Shown: positions 8,114-17,142, numbered from the stretch's first letter. The stretch: DNA of 63,731 nt from Chromatiales bacterium (GCA_016789885.1 JAEUPZ010000021.1:1-63731); one strand, 5' to 3'. Numbers and translations are program-made. The notes: generated by a model from the letters alone, not told the origin.

Positions 8114-8575
8114 TCAGGCCGGCAGGGCCAGCAGCAGGCAGCTCATGACCACCGCCGTCAGCAGCAGGCGGAGCGCCAGGTACCAGGCCGGCAGCCGGTG
8201 CGCCGCCGCGATGCGGGCGTCGATGAAGAGCTGCGCGGCGAAGCCGGCGACCAGCAACACCAGCGCCACCCCCGGCGGCACCAGGATCGCGAGCCAGCCG
8301 AGCAGCGCCGGCAGCACGCTCCAGCCATAGCCGAAGGCGATGGTGGCGTTCGACGGATCGGTGTCGCCGCCGTGGGGCAGGCCGAGCGCAATGCCCCAGT
8401 GGATGGCGCCCACGAAGGTCAGGATGATGGCGCCGTAGGCGATGAGGGCCTTCCACAGCCAGGGTGCGAAGGCCGCCGGGCCGATCCACAGGCCCGCCAC
8501 GCCGCCGACGAAGGGCAGCAGCCCGGCGAGGCCCGGCCACAGCGCCACCGGCGGTGCGGCGTGCAGGTCCGTCAT
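8114..8575 (-). CDS. DUF3429 family membrane protein
   Basis: A 153-residue protein with four to five membrane helices. The signature AIILTFVGAIHWGIALGL matches DUF3429, small inner-membrane proteins of unknown role in Proteobacteria. Start chosen at MTDLHAAPPVALWPG (8575). The open frame extends further upstream, but that extension is Arg/Pro-rich and overlaps the neighbouring gene. Confidence 0.8.
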   Translation of the reverse strand: MTDLHAAPPVALWPGLAGLLPFVGGVAGLWIGPAAFAPWLWKALIAYGAIILTFVGAIHWGIALGLPHGGDTDPSNATIAFGYGWSVLPALLGWLAILVPPGVALVLLVAGFAAQLFIDARIAAAHRLPAWYLALRLLLTAVVMSCLLLALPA

Positions 8576-8603
8576 CCAGCGGGTCCTGATGGGCACGGGT
8601 CGT

Positions 8604-9008
8604 TCAGCCAGCCAGGGCCGCGGCCACGCGCTTGAGCCGCGCGCCGGCATCACCGCCAACCCGGGCAAGCACCGGGTCCTGCTCGAAGCCGGCCGCGCGC
8701 ATCATCGCGTCGGGGTCGACGATGCGGACGAGGCTCCGGCCCGGCTCCACCTCTTCGACGATGACGTTGCAGGGCAGCAGCAGGCCGGCCTCGGGCCGGG
8801 CCGACAGCGCGTCGAAGGCAAGCGGCGGATTGCAGGCGCCGAGGATGGTGTAGGGCCGGAACGTGCGCCCGATCTTCTCGCGGAACGCCACGTGCACGTC
8901 GGCGCGGGTCAGCACGCCGAAGCCCTCGGCCTTGAGGGCAGCGGTCACCTGCTCGACCGCGGCATCGAAGCCGAGCGGCAGGGAAACGTCAAAGCTCATC
9001 GCGACCAT
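8604..9008 (-). CDS. DUF302 domain protein
   Basis: A 134-residue protein covering a full DUF302 domain. The features are the start MSFDVSLPLGFDAAVEQV, the pair LGACNPPLAFDAL and LLLPCNVIVEE with its two cysteines, and a hydrophobic core. DUF302 proteins are small, often linked to sulfur metabolism or copper stress, without a defined reaction. GGAGG lies 6 bases before ATG 9008. It is probably co-transcribed with the DUF3429 gene 28 bases downstream. Confidence 0.85.
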   Translation of the reverse strand: MVAMSFDVSLPLGFDAAVEQVTAALKAEGFGVLTRADVHVAFREKIGRTFRPYTILGACNPPLAFDALSARPEAGLLLPCNVIVEEVEPGRSLVRIVDPDAMMRAAGFEQDPVLARVGGDAGARLKRVAAALAG

Positions 9009-9176
9009 GGGGAACCTCCGGGTGCCGATTATGGCAGGCCGCCGGAGGGTTCAGGCGCTTCAGGCGCCGTTGCGCCGTGGCCTTCCGCAGCGCACGCCGC
9101 ACCACGCGCGGATCAGCCGGGACTCGTGAGGGAAATCGCGTCGGTCCGCCGCTCGGCCGACGGCAACGGGCCCCGG

Positions 9177-9217
9177 AAAAACAGGACCCCGGCCGCAGTC
9201 GCCCGCGGCCGGGGTCC
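9177..9217 (-). terminator. Rho-independent terminator after the membrane protein gene
   Basis: A 13-bp perfect stem, GGACCCCGGCCGC with its complement and an 8-base loop, is followed on the minus strand by TGTTTTTCC. It begins 16 bases after the stop of 9233..10222. Confidence 0.88.
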
Positions 9218-9232
9218 GGTGGGATCCAGGCG

Positions 9233-10222
9233 TTACTTGCTGGCGGCCTGGGCGGTCGCGAGCTTGGCCCGGGACAGTTCGGCCTTCTTGTGGGCCGGCG
9301 TCCGCGCCGCGAGCAGCCCCGCGATGACGATGCCCGCGAGCATCAGGCTCATCTCGATGGCGAACTCCTGCGGCCGCTCCCAGAACTCGGTGAACAGGTG
9401 CCAGCGGCCACCGATCTCAACGGCATTCCAGGCGACGATGGCCGTGGGAATGCCGTAGCGGATGGCGGTGGTCACCTTCCAGAACCGCATCAGGCGCTGG
9501 AACAGGTACACGGCCCAGACGACGTTGAGGAAGAAGATGCCATAGGTGACCGGGTGCTTCTCGCCGAGGATGTTCTCGTCATACATGAACAGCAGCAGCA
9601 GGTAGAAGAACCAGATGACGTAGACGGTCTCCAGTGCCGTGATGGCCGCGAAGTTGCGCTCGTTGGCCGGGTTCGGCTTGCCCACCCGCAGGCCGAGGTT
9701 GCGCTGGAACCACAGGAAGAAGTTGCACTTCGTTTCCTTGTTGAGCAGGAAGTACGCCAGCGTCGTGGCCATGAGCCCGATGGAAGACATCATCACCAGG
9801 TACTCGCCCTTTGTGGCGATCTCGCCGGTGGCGGCGTCGATCTGGTCGGCCACGCCGAACGCAGCAGCATTCCAGACGAAGCTGAACTCGATCCAGCCGG
9901 TCCACATCAGGGTACCGGCCCAGAAGCCGAGCCAGGTGGCCGCAACCTCATTCTTGTTCTTCATGCCGAAGAACAGCATAACGGCGCCGACCGCACCCAT
10001 GGCAAAGGCCGACTCGTACACAAAGCCGGGACCGGGCCAGACGTCTTCCATCACGATCATGACCGTATGGCCGAGGGCCTGGACGGCGAAGACGAGCAGG
10101 AAGGCCAGCAGCCCGACCCAGGGCGGCCGGTACAGCATGTCGAGGAGCCGGTTGCCGGTGGGCCGGTTGGGTGTCGACTCCGGCTCGACGGCGGTGGCTT
10201 CGACGATGTCGGGCGGGCTCAT
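9233..10222 (-). CDS. Multipass membrane protein, paralogue of 4169..5113
   Basis: A 329-residue integral membrane protein with about eight hydrophobic segments. It shares the loop NKETKCNFFLWFQRN, LRVGKPNP, AITALETVYVIWFFY, HPVTYG and AIRYGIPT with the gene at 4169..5113. AGGAG lies well placed before the ATG at 10222, and a strong terminator follows. No named family was recognised. The conserved Cys and the Asn-Lys-Glu-Thr loop suggest a binding site on one face. Confidence 0.75.
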   Translation of the reverse strand: MSPPDIVEATAVEPESTPNRPTGNRLLDMLYRPPWVGLLAFLLVFAVQALGHTVMIVMEDVWPGPGFVYESAFAMGAVGAVMLFFGMKNKNEVAATWLGFWAGTLMWTGWIEFSFVWNAAAFGVADQIDAATGEIATKGEYLVMMSSIGLMATTLAYFLLNKETKCNFFLWFQRNLGLRVGKPNPANERNFAAITALETVYVIWFFYLLLLFMYDENILGEKHPVTYGIFFLNVVWAVYLFQRLMRFWKVTTAIRYGIPTAIVAWNAVEIGGRWHLFTEFWERPQEFAIEMSLMLAGIVIAGLLAARTPAHKKAELSRAKLATAQAASK

Positions 10223-10320
10223 GGCAGTCTCCTGGTGATCGTGTGGCGGGCCGGCGGCCGGGGCGTTTTGCCGGCCGGTGCCGTACGATCAGCATCCTAG
10301 GCCCGGCCACCGGGCCGGTG

Positions 10321-10338
10321 GGTCAACGGTTGGTCAAC
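10321..10338. promoter_or_regulatory. Direct repeat, possible response-regulator operator
   Basis: GGTCAAC occurs twice (10321-10327 and 10332-10338) with starts 11 bases apart, one helical turn. OmpR-family regulators such as CpxR bind tandem half-sites at about this spacing. It lies about 35 bases upstream of the response regulator's start, so autoregulation is a reasonable inference. Confidence 0.4.
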
Positions 10339-10372
10339 AGAGCGCAATGGTGGGAAATTCCCGGGGTGCGAT

Positions 10373-11080
10373 GTGACAAATAACGGCGCTCGCCTGCTGC
10401 TGGTCGACGACGACGAGGGGCTCGCCGCGATGCTCCGGGAGTTCCTCGAGCTGCAGGGCTTCCGCGTCGACGTGCTGCACAATGCCGAGGACGCACTGGC
10501 GCGACTGGCCGACGACCCGCCGGACCTGCTGGTGCTCGACGTGATGCTGCCCGGCATGAGCGGCTTCGAGGCCCTGAAGGCGTTGCGCACGAAGCATGAA
10601 CTGCCGGTGGTCATGCTCACGGCCCGGGGCGGCGAGTCCGACCGCATCGTCGGCCTCATGAGCGGCGCCGACGACTACCTGCCCAAGCCCTTCAACCCGC
10701 TGGAGCTCGCCGCGCGCGTGCGCAACGTGCTCAAGCGTGCGCGGCCAGCGGCGGCACCGGCCGCCGAGGTCCTCGAGGCAGGCAGCCTTCGCGTCGACCT
10801 GCGACGCCGCGAGGCCAGTGCCGATGGCCAGGTGCTGCCCTTGACGGCCGCAGAACTGCACGTGCTCGAGCAGCTGCTGCGTCATCCCGACGAGGTGCTC
10901 GCCCGGGCCCGCCTCACCGAGCTGGCGCTCGGCCGCCCCCTCGAGGCCTACGACCGCAGCATCGACACGCTGGTCAGCAAGCTGCGCAAGAAGCTCGCCG
11001 CCGCGGGCGTCGAGCCGGGCTGCATCCGCGGACTGCGCGGCCACGGCTACGTGCTCGACACCGCCGCCCTCAGGCGCTGA
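10373..11080 (+). CDS. OmpR-family response regulator (CpxR-like)
   Basis: A 235-residue two-domain regulator. The receiver domain (residues 1-120) has the acidic pair VDDD, the phospho-acceptor D56 in LVLDVMLPG and the lysine in YLPKPFNP. The winged-helix DNA-binding domain includes LTAAELHVLEQLLRHP and SIDTLVSKLRKKL, ending in RGLRGHGYVL. The start is GTG at 10373; an ATG two bases earlier hits a stop at once. The kinase gene begins 4 bases after the stop, forming an operon. Confidence 0.9.
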   Translation: MTNNGARLLLVDDDEGLAAMLREFLELQGFRVDVLHNAEDALARLADDPPDLLVLDVMLPGMSGFEALKALRTKHELPVVMLTARGGESDRIVGLMSGADDYLPKPFNPLELAARVRNVLKRARPAAAPAAEVLEAGSLRVDLRRREASADGQVLPLTAAELHVLEQLLRHPDEVLARARLTELALGRPLEAYDRSIDTLVSKLRKKLAAAGVEPGCIRGLRGHGYVLDTAALRR

Positions 11081-11083
11081 CGG

Positions 11084-12430
11084 ATGGACCTGCCCCGCCG
11101 CCTGTACTTCCGCATGGCCCTCTACATCGGGGCCGCGCTGGTGGCCTTCGTGGCGCTCGGCATCGGGTCCGTCGTGTTCGTGGCGTCGAACGAGCTCGAG
11201 AACTACAGCGCCATGCGCCATGGCACGCTGGGACAGAAGGCCGCCGACATCCTCAACGAGCAGGGCCGCGACGGCCTGGCGCGGTGGCTGACCAGCGATG
11301 CCGCGATTCCCGACGACGTCACCGTCTACGTGCTCGACGAGCAGAGCCACGACATCCTCGACCGGCCGCTGCCACGGGAGCTAGAGGGCTTCATCCGCCA
11401 GTCCGTGGTCGGCCCGCCCGACGCGCTCGACGGCAGCTACCGCCCGGTGCGCCTCGCGCCGCAGCTGATCGGTCCCGCCGGCGAGCGCTATGCGTTCCTC
11501 GTGCTGCCGAACCGCATCGGCATCTTCGGCAGCCCGGCCGTGGCGCTCGGCATTGCCGTGGCGGGGCTGCTGGTCATCGCGACGGTCGCCTGGTTCATCG
11601 CGCGCACCGTGGGTCGGCCCATCGGCGAACTGCAGCTGGCCGCCCGGGAGCTGGCGCTGGGCCACATCGACCGGCGTGTGCCGGAGGCGATCGTGCGCCG
11701 CAAGGACGAGCTCGGCAGGCTGGCCGCTGACTTCAACGGCATGGCCGACAAGCTGGCGGCGCTGCTGGCCGGCCGCTCACAGCTCATGGGTGAGCTCTCG
11801 CACGAGCTGCGCTCGCCGCTGGCGCGCCTGCAGGCGGCCCTGGCGCTCGCGGCGGCCCGGCACGGCTTCGGCGACGCCGAGCGGACGCGCGTCGAGCAGG
11901 AGATCCGCCGCATGGACGCCGTCATCGGCGACCTGCTGCGCTTCTCGCGGCTCGACGCTGCCGCCACCATCGATCGCCGGCTCGTGCGCGTCAAGGAGCT
12001 GCTCACCGGCCTGCTGGCCGACGAGGAGGTCGAGGCGCGCACCCGGAACCTGAACCTGTGCCTTGCCACCACGGGCGACCTCGCAGTCGTCGGTGACCCG
12101 GAACTCCTGCGCAGCGGCTTCGAGAACGTCGTGCGCAATGCCATCCGCTACGCGCCGCCCGGCAGCGAGGTCACCGTGCTCGCCGCGCGGGAGGCCGATC
12201 GCATCGCCGTCGCGATCCGCGACCAGGGGCCCGGCGTGCCGGCCGAGTATCTCGAGAAGATCTTCGAGCCCTACGTGCGCGTGCCGAAGAGCATCGACGA
12301 CGCCGGCAGCACGGGCCTCGGCCTCGCCATCGCGAGGCGCGTAGCCGAGGTCCACGGCGGGCGCATCGCGGCGCGCAACCGCGAAGGTGGCGGCCTCGAA
12401 GTGACCTTCACGCTGCCGGCTGCGGGTTAG
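11084..12430 (+). CDS. Sensor histidine kinase (CpxA-like)
   Basis: A 448-residue inner-membrane kinase. Layout: TM1 at about residues 13-35, a periplasmic domain of about 115 residues, TM2 at about 152-173, HAMP, then the H-box ELSHELRSPLARLQ with H240, and a catalytic domain with N-box ENVVRNAIRYA, G1 RDQGPGVP, F-box EPYVRV and G2 STGLGLAIARR. It should phosphorylate the regulator encoded just upstream. The periplasmic domain is small, as in CpxA. The stimulus cannot be read from sequence; envelope stress is the family's usual role. Confidence 0.9.
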   Translation: MDLPRRLYFRMALYIGAALVAFVALGIGSVVFVASNELENYSAMRHGTLGQKAADILNEQGRDGLARWLTSDAAIPDDVTVYVLDEQSHDILDRPLPRELEGFIRQSVVGPPDALDGSYRPVRLAPQLIGPAGERYAFLVLPNRIGIFGSPAVALGIAVAGLLVIATVAWFIARTVGRPIGELQLAARELALGHIDRRVPEAIVRRKDELGRLAADFNGMADKLAALLAGRSQLMGELSHELRSPLARLQAALALAAARHGFGDAERTRVEQEIRRMDAVIGDLLRFSRLDAAATIDRRLVRVKELLTGLLADEEVEARTRNLNLCLATTGDLAVVGDPELLRSGFENVVRNAIRYAPPGSEVTVLAAREADRIAVAIRDQGPGVPAEYLEKIFEPYVRVPKSIDDAGSTGLGLAIARRVAEVHGGRIAARNREGGGLEVTFTLPAAG

Positions 12431-12527
12431 CCCGCGGCGGGGACGAACTGCCGGCGCGGCCGGGGATCGCAGCGGCGGCAGTGCAGGTGACGACGCGCCC
12501 GGGCGGCGGCCGGCCCGTCGCCGGCCG

Positions 12528-13451
12528 TCAGGCGCCGGTCTCGCTCCGGTAGATCGTCGCGACGAACTGGTCGTTGCGGATGAAGCTGCGCCCCCACTCG
12601 GCGTCGAAGTCGGCCAGCGGGCGCGCCGCGATCACCTCCTCGAGGCCCTTCCCCTCGGCGATGAGCTTGCGCACCCGCTTCTGTGCCTCGGCCAGCCGGT
12701 CACGGAACTGGCGGATGTCGTCGCGGGTCGCCAGCGGCCCGTGGCCCGGGATCACGACGGTGTCCGGTCCCGCGATCTGCATCAACCGGTCGAGGCCAGC
12801 GATCATGCCCGCGAGGCTGCCGCCGCTGTCGAGGTCGATGAACGGATAGCCATAGCGGACGAACACGTCGCCCGTGTGCAGCACGTCGGCGCGCTCGAAG
12901 TAGTACACGGCGTCACCGTCGGTGTGCGCGTTGGGGATGTGCTCGATGCGCACCGTGTCGCCGTTGACGTGGAAGGCCATGCTGCGGCTGAAGGTGATCA
13001 CCGGCAGGGCCTCAGCCGGCGCCGGCGGCACCTTCACCTTGAAGAAGCGGCTCTCCTGCTCCGTGGCGAGGCGGGCGCGGACGTTCTCGTGGGCCACCAG
13101 CGTGGCCCCGGCCCGGCCGAAGCCAGCGTTGCCACCGGCGTGGTCGCTGTGCCAGTGGGTGTTCAGCACGTAGCGGACCGGCTGGTCGGTGAGCTTTGCC
13201 ACGGCTGCCTGGATGCGCGGCACCATGGGCGCGAACTGGTCGTCGATGACGAAGGCGCCATCGGGCCCGACGGAGACCGCCAGGTTGCCCGCCGTCGGCA
13301 TCACCAGGAAGTGGAGGCCACCGCGCACGGCCGTGACGGTGAGCTCGCCCTCCTCCCGGGACTGCTGCGCCTCGCTCGGCAGGCTGACCCAGACGGTGCC
13401 GGCAAAGGTGACGGCGATGCCGGCGGCAACGGAACGGACGAACCTGTGCAT
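12528..13451 (-). CDS. Exported metallo-beta-lactamase-fold hydrolase
   Basis: A 307-residue protein with an N-terminal Sec signal (cleavage near SEAQQ, about residue 28). The zinc motif H-x-H-x-D-H is complete: H99, H101, D103 and H104 in THWHSDHAGG. Later ligands appear in NAHTDGDAVYYF, LHTGDVF and PGHGP. The sequence is closest in style to periplasmic MBL-fold cyclase/hydrolase proteins rather than to a known antibiotic-degrading class. A C-terminal helix pair (EAQKRVRKLIAEGKGLEEV) is typical of that group. Substrate unknown. Confidence 0.85.
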   Translation of the reverse strand: MHRFVRSVAAGIAVTFAGTVWVSLPSEAQQSREEGELTVTAVRGGLHFLVMPTAGNLAVSVGPDGAFVIDDQFAPMVPRIQAAVAKLTDQPVRYVLNTHWHSDHAGGNAGFGRAGATLVAHENVRARLATEQESRFFKVKVPPAPAEALPVITFSRSMAFHVNGDTVRIEHIPNAHTDGDAVYYFERADVLHTGDVFVRYGYPFIDLDSGGSLAGMIAGLDRLMQIAGPDTVVIPGHGPLATRDDIRQFRDRLAEAQKRVRKLIAEGKGLEEVIAARPLADFDAEWGRSFIRNDQFVATIYRSETGA

Positions 13452-13648
13452 GGAATTCCCCGGGCGCCGTGCCAGGTCGACGCCACGGCGGCAGCGTGGC
13501 CCGCGGGCCGGCTGCGCGCAAGGGGCTCGCAGGCTGTCGAGAAACACACCTCCCGTGCGTGCCTGAACTCGCCAGTCCCGCACATGCCAACGCTGGCTCC
13601 GGACGCGGCCATGCCGGGCCACGCCGGCACGCTGTTTCCGGCAGCCGG

Positions 13649-14287
13649 CTAGAAGCAGGCGGGGATCTGGGCCAGGGGCCGGGCGACGAAGGCGATGCAG
13701 TTGGCGATGGTGAAGAGGTACAGCAGCACCGCGCCCACCCGGCGGTCGACGGTGAAGCCCTTCAGGCTGGCGGCGATGCCGTAGGCCGGGGCGATCCCTG
13801 AAAGGAAAAGGTACTTCACGCTGGCCGCGATCCCGGCCGCCAGCGCCGCGCCGCCGATGGCTGCCCCCGGCGCCGCCGTCGCGATGCGGTACAGGAAGAC
13901 GTCCTCGGTCACGTCGAGGGCCGAGGCGAGCAGCGGTGTCCAGGCAATGAGCCAGCCGATGCGTTGCCAGTTCGCCGGCAGCCGCAGCGTGACGAGCCCG
14001 AGGAGTCCCGTCAGCAGCAGGCCGTAACCCCAGGCGAAGACGATGTCGCCGGGCACCAGCAGCTGCGGGATGACCGCGCGCTGCTCCGGCGGAAAGGCAT
14101 CGAGCACGGCCAGCGCCCGGTCGGCCGTGAAGGCCAGCTGCAGGCACGTGAGCTCGCCGACCCGGTCTCCGATGACGGCCGCGGCCGGCGCCATGAGCAC
14201 GCCAGTGGCATAGCCGAAGATGCCGAAGCCGAGCAGCGTGAGCGCGGCGTGGAACCAGGCGCTGCGGTAGATGGAACGGCTGCCCAC
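13649..14287 (-). CDS. Membrane protein, function unknown
   Basis: A 212-residue protein if translation starts at GTG 14287, with GGGGT about 8 bases upstream. A longer ATG start at 14431 would overlap the upstream gene and add a basic, non-conserved-looking leader. Five to six hydrophobic segments are visible (for example ALTLLGFGIFGYATGVLMAP and GDIVFAWGYGLLLTGLLGL). Acidic and Arg residues lie between segments (DVTEDVFLYRIAT). No family recognised. Confidence 0.6.
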   Translation of the reverse strand: MGSRSIYRSAWFHAALTLLGFGIFGYATGVLMAPAAAVIGDRVGELTCLQLAFTADRALAVLDAFPPEQRAVIPQLLVPGDIVFAWGYGLLLTGLLGLVTLRLPANWQRIGWLIAWTPLLASALDVTEDVFLYRIATAAPGAAIGGAALAAGIAASVKYLFLSGIAPAYGIAASLKGFTVDRRVGAVLLYLFTIANCIAFVARPLAQIPACF

Positions 14288-14384
14288 GAATGACCCCGAT
14301 GCCGACGGCGATCCGGACGTTAGCACGACAGTCAGCAGCGGGCGGGCGCTGCGGACCCGGCGCACGTCGGGCGGGCGGCGTGAC

Positions 14385-15284
14385 TCAGCGGGCGCCGGCC
14401 CCCTGCTCCCGCGGATCCGGACCTTCGACATCCGGCTCGGCCATGGCCGCGGCCAGCACGCCCCGCAGGAAGGCCGCCAGTTCGAAGCCCCGGGACTCGT
14501 CGGCGAGTACCGTCGGCCGGGCGCGGTGCAGCAGCGCGAGCTCGATCACCGGATCCTGCACCGCCGGCGGGTAGACCCAGAGCAGCAGCGCGTAATCCGC
14601 AAACACCCGGCGCAGGGTCGCCCGGTCGACGGCGTGGCGCAGCGTGCCGTTCGCCACGAGGCGCCGCTGGGCCGACTCCATATGGGTGAAGAAGCCCGCC
14701 GCCAGGCGCAGCAGCGCCGTCTCGGCCCGCAGCTGGCGCGGATCCAGCTGCGGGGCCAGCGGAAACTCAAGCCCCTGCCCGAAGCACGCCCGGCAGGCCT
14801 CATCGAAGGCCTCGCGATCCTCGGCTGGCATGTATTCCGGGTGCTCCATCTGCACGCCGAACTCGCTCCAGCGCGCAGCCCAGGCCCTGGCCTCCTGGGC
14901 CGCCCGCTCCGCGGCGTGGCGCGCCAGATACCGGGCGGCCGAGGCCCGCGTCCACACGCCCCGCACCGGGCCGATGGCCGCCAGCGCCCGCTGCTGTTCG
15001 AGGGTGGGCGGCAGGCGCGACTCCCGGCGGGCACGCTGGCGGTCGGCGTCGTTCAGCAACGTCCCGCGGGTCGCGAGCCGCCGCTGCGCGATCACGGCGA
15101 GGAACGCGGCGATGGACATGCCGGCGACGAGGCGGATGACGTCAGCCCACGCCGCATCGGCCGGCACCGTGGTGGCCGCACCGGTCGCGGCCGTGCTGGC
15201 GATCCAGGCGATAGCCAAGGCTGCAGCGAGGCCACCCAGCTGCAGGCGGGGCAACGCGAGCGACCGTGATCGAGGGGCAGACAT
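14385..15284 (-). CDS. Membrane-anchored protein, function unknown
   Basis: A 299-residue protein beginning MSAPRSRSLALPRLQLGG. Two hydrophobic segments lie near the N-terminus (about residues 18-40 and 50-70). A long, largely helical, Arg/Ala-rich cytosolic part follows, with FDEACRACFGQGL carrying two cysteines and LLLWVYPPAVQDPVIELALL near the end. I recognise no domain. It lies 97 bases upstream of the membrane protein gene at 13649..14287 on the same strand and may share a transcript. Confidence 0.6.
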   Translation of the reverse strand: MSAPRSRSLALPRLQLGGLAAALAIAWIASTAATGAATTVPADAAWADVIRLVAGMSIAAFLAVIAQRRLATRGTLLNDADRQRARRESRLPPTLEQQRALAAIGPVRGVWTRASAARYLARHAAERAAQEARAWAARWSEFGVQMEHPEYMPAEDREAFDEACRACFGQGLEFPLAPQLDPRQLRAETALLRLAAGFFTHMESAQRRLVANGTLRHAVDRATLRRVFADYALLLWVYPPAVQDPVIELALLHRARPTVLADESRGFELAAFLRGVLAAAMAEPDVEGPDPREQGAGAR

Positions 15285-15390
15285 CGGACCGTCTTCTTCT
15301 TGTTGTGCGCCCAGTGTGCGCAAAGGCGCGCCACAAGAAAAGCCCGCGCCGCGCGCCGCAGGACCTGGCGGGCCGGGACCGGGACTTTGT

Positions 15391-15429
15391 AAAAAAACCG
15401 GCGGCGGGCCCCTCGCGGGACCCGCCGCC
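15391..15429 (-). terminator. Rho-independent terminator after the RTX hydrolase gene
   Basis: A stem built on GGCGGCGGG / CCCGCCGCC is followed on the minus strand by GGTTTTTTT. It lies about 50 bases past the stop at 15481. Confidence 0.85.
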
Positions 15430-15480
15430 TGGTCGTCGTGGTGCCGGGCAGGCCCGGCACCGGCTCCCCCCAATCCCCCG

Positions 15481-17004
15481 TCAGTTCACGATCGGCGACG
15501 GCTGCAGCGCCGGCGTGAAGCCGGGCAGCGCCTGGATTGCCCCGTAGTTGATGCCGAGCCCCGGCATGGCAACGCCGGGGACCTTCATGACGGCCCAGTT
15601 GTAGATGCGGGCCGTGGCGTCGAAGCGCGAGCCCTCCGCCGTCAGCGAGTGGGCATTCCCGCCGGTGCCAGGGTTCGAGTACCCCAGCGACTCGTACGGG
15701 GGCGTCTCGTAGGTGACGTCCTTGCCGGCGTCGGTCAGCAGCCCGAACAGCCGGTCGGACCAGGCGCGCAGGGTGGTGCGATCACCCTCAGCGTGCACGA
15801 TGAGCAGCGGCGACGTCAGGTTCAGCGCCTGCTGGTCGAGGTTGCGGCGCGTGGTCGAGCCGTTGTAGCTGGCGTAGCTGTTCGGCGTGGTCAGCGTCGG
15901 GATCGGGAACGGTACTCCGGGCGGCTGGATGAAGAACTGCGGCCCGAAGAACGGCGCTGCGCCCGGCGGGAACAGCACGTTGCCGAGCCCGGCGGCGATG
16001 AGCTGCTGGGCCTTCAGGTCGTTGGGGTCGTACCAGATGCCATAGGGCGCATAGACGCCCGACTCGCGCGAGTTCACGACGGTGCCGATGGTGACGACGC
16101 CCGCCACGTTGGGGTCGTTGGCCGCCGTCTCAGAGCCCTTGCCCGGGCAGTTCCTGTACCAGCTGGGGTACACGCCGGAGACCGTCGTGCCCTTGCTGTG
16201 CCCGACGATGATCACCTGCTCGAAGCCGAGGCTCTTCAGGTAGTCGACCCCGTAGCCGGCGTCGCAGAGGGTGTCCTCATAGAGGGTGGCGCCACCGCCC
16301 TCGCTGGGGCCGTAGTCGGTGCTGTCGCGCCGGTTCAGCGCCAGCGTCGCGATGTCGTACTGCTCGAGCCACCAGCCGAGCCAGCCGGGCACCGCAGTGC
16401 GGTACGAGCCGGCGGCACCGTGGGTCACGAGCACGGCGATCCTGCGGGCGTTCTGCGGCACGAAGAGGGAGCCGTCGAGGCCCGGAATGGCCTGGCCCGC
16501 CAGCGGACCGGAGGCCGGCACGAAGCCGCCGTTCGCCACCTGCACCTTGCGCACCAGCAGGCCGACGTTGTCGGCCTGCTCGCAGGTGCTGGCCGAGTCC
16601 TCGCCGATGCCGCCATCGCAGCGGTCGTAGCCGCGATCGCCCGCCAGCACGTCAGTGCCGAGGCCGCCGAGCAGCTGATCGTCGCCATTGCCGCCGGTGA
16701 GGCTGTCGTCCCCACTGCCACCGTCGAGCCGGTCGATCCCGTTGCCGCCGGTCAGCGTGTCGTTGCCGTCGCCACCACAGATGACGTCGTCGCCGTTGCC
16801 GCCGTCGATGGTGTCGTTGCCGCCGAGGCCGTGGATCACGTTGCGGCCATTGCCGCCGTTGATGACGTCGTCGCCCGGCGTGCCGACGATCGTCGCCGGC
16901 AGGCCCTGGCACAGGACGGCCTGGGCCGCGGCGACGCCGGGCACCACGCCGAGGATCAGGAACGCCACGCAGCCCAGTGCGCGGCCCGCATTACCGATAG
17001 CCAT
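15481..17004 (-). CDS. Exported alpha/beta hydrolase with N-terminal RTX repeats
   Basis: A 507-residue protein. Residues 1-28 are a Sec signal peptide (ending VAAAQA). Residues about 40-135 hold around ten hemolysin-type calcium-binding nonapeptides (GGNGDDVICGGDGNDTL and similar). Residues about 180-490 form an alpha/beta hydrolase with nucleophile motif VGHSKGTT, an Asp in VHAEGDRTT and a late His in GGNAHSLT. RTX repeats normally precede a C-terminal type I secretion signal; here they follow a cleavable signal at the N-terminus, so they probably stabilise the enzyme with calcium outside the cytoplasm. Esterase or lipase activity is likely. A terminator follows. Confidence 0.85.
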   Translation of the reverse strand: MAIGNAGRALGCVAFLILGVVPGVAAAQAVLCQGLPATIVGTPGDDVINGGNGRNVIHGLGGNDTIDGGNGDDVICGGDGNDTLTGGNGIDRLDGGSGDDSLTGGNGDDQLLGGLGTDVLAGDRGYDRCDGGIGEDSASTCEQADNVGLLVRKVQVANGGFVPASGPLAGQAIPGLDGSLFVPQNARRIAVLVTHGAAGSYRTAVPGWLGWWLEQYDIATLALNRRDSTDYGPSEGGGATLYEDTLCDAGYGVDYLKSLGFEQVIIVGHSKGTTVSGVYPSWYRNCPGKGSETAANDPNVAGVVTIGTVVNSRESGVYAPYGIWYDPNDLKAQQLIAAGLGNVLFPPGAAPFFGPQFFIQPPGVPFPIPTLTTPNSYASYNGSTTRRNLDQQALNLTSPLLIVHAEGDRTTLRAWSDRLFGLLTDAGKDVTYETPPYESLGYSNPGTGGNAHSLTAEGSRFDATARIYNWAVMKVPGVAMPGLGINYGAIQALPGFTPALQPSPIVN

Positions 17005-17142
17005 GAGATCCCCCAGTCATTGCGGGCCACGGATGCCGGCATGCAGACCCCCTGCCCGTCGTGCGCGTCTTGCGGCGCATTCAATGGTGGCCGTCGCCGG
17101 GGCTTCGTGTTCTGACAGCCCGACCATAGCACCGCACTGCGC

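Noticed and set aside
16640..16890. Periodic sequence that could suggest a CRISPR or tandem DNA repeat
   Set aside because: The period is 27 bases with variable codons and encodes the RTX nonapeptides; there are no spacers.
14644..17115. Open frame of 823 codons on the plus strand with repetitive valine/alanine pattern
   Set aside because: The repeats are the antisense of the RTX nonapeptide codons; no separate gene is supported.
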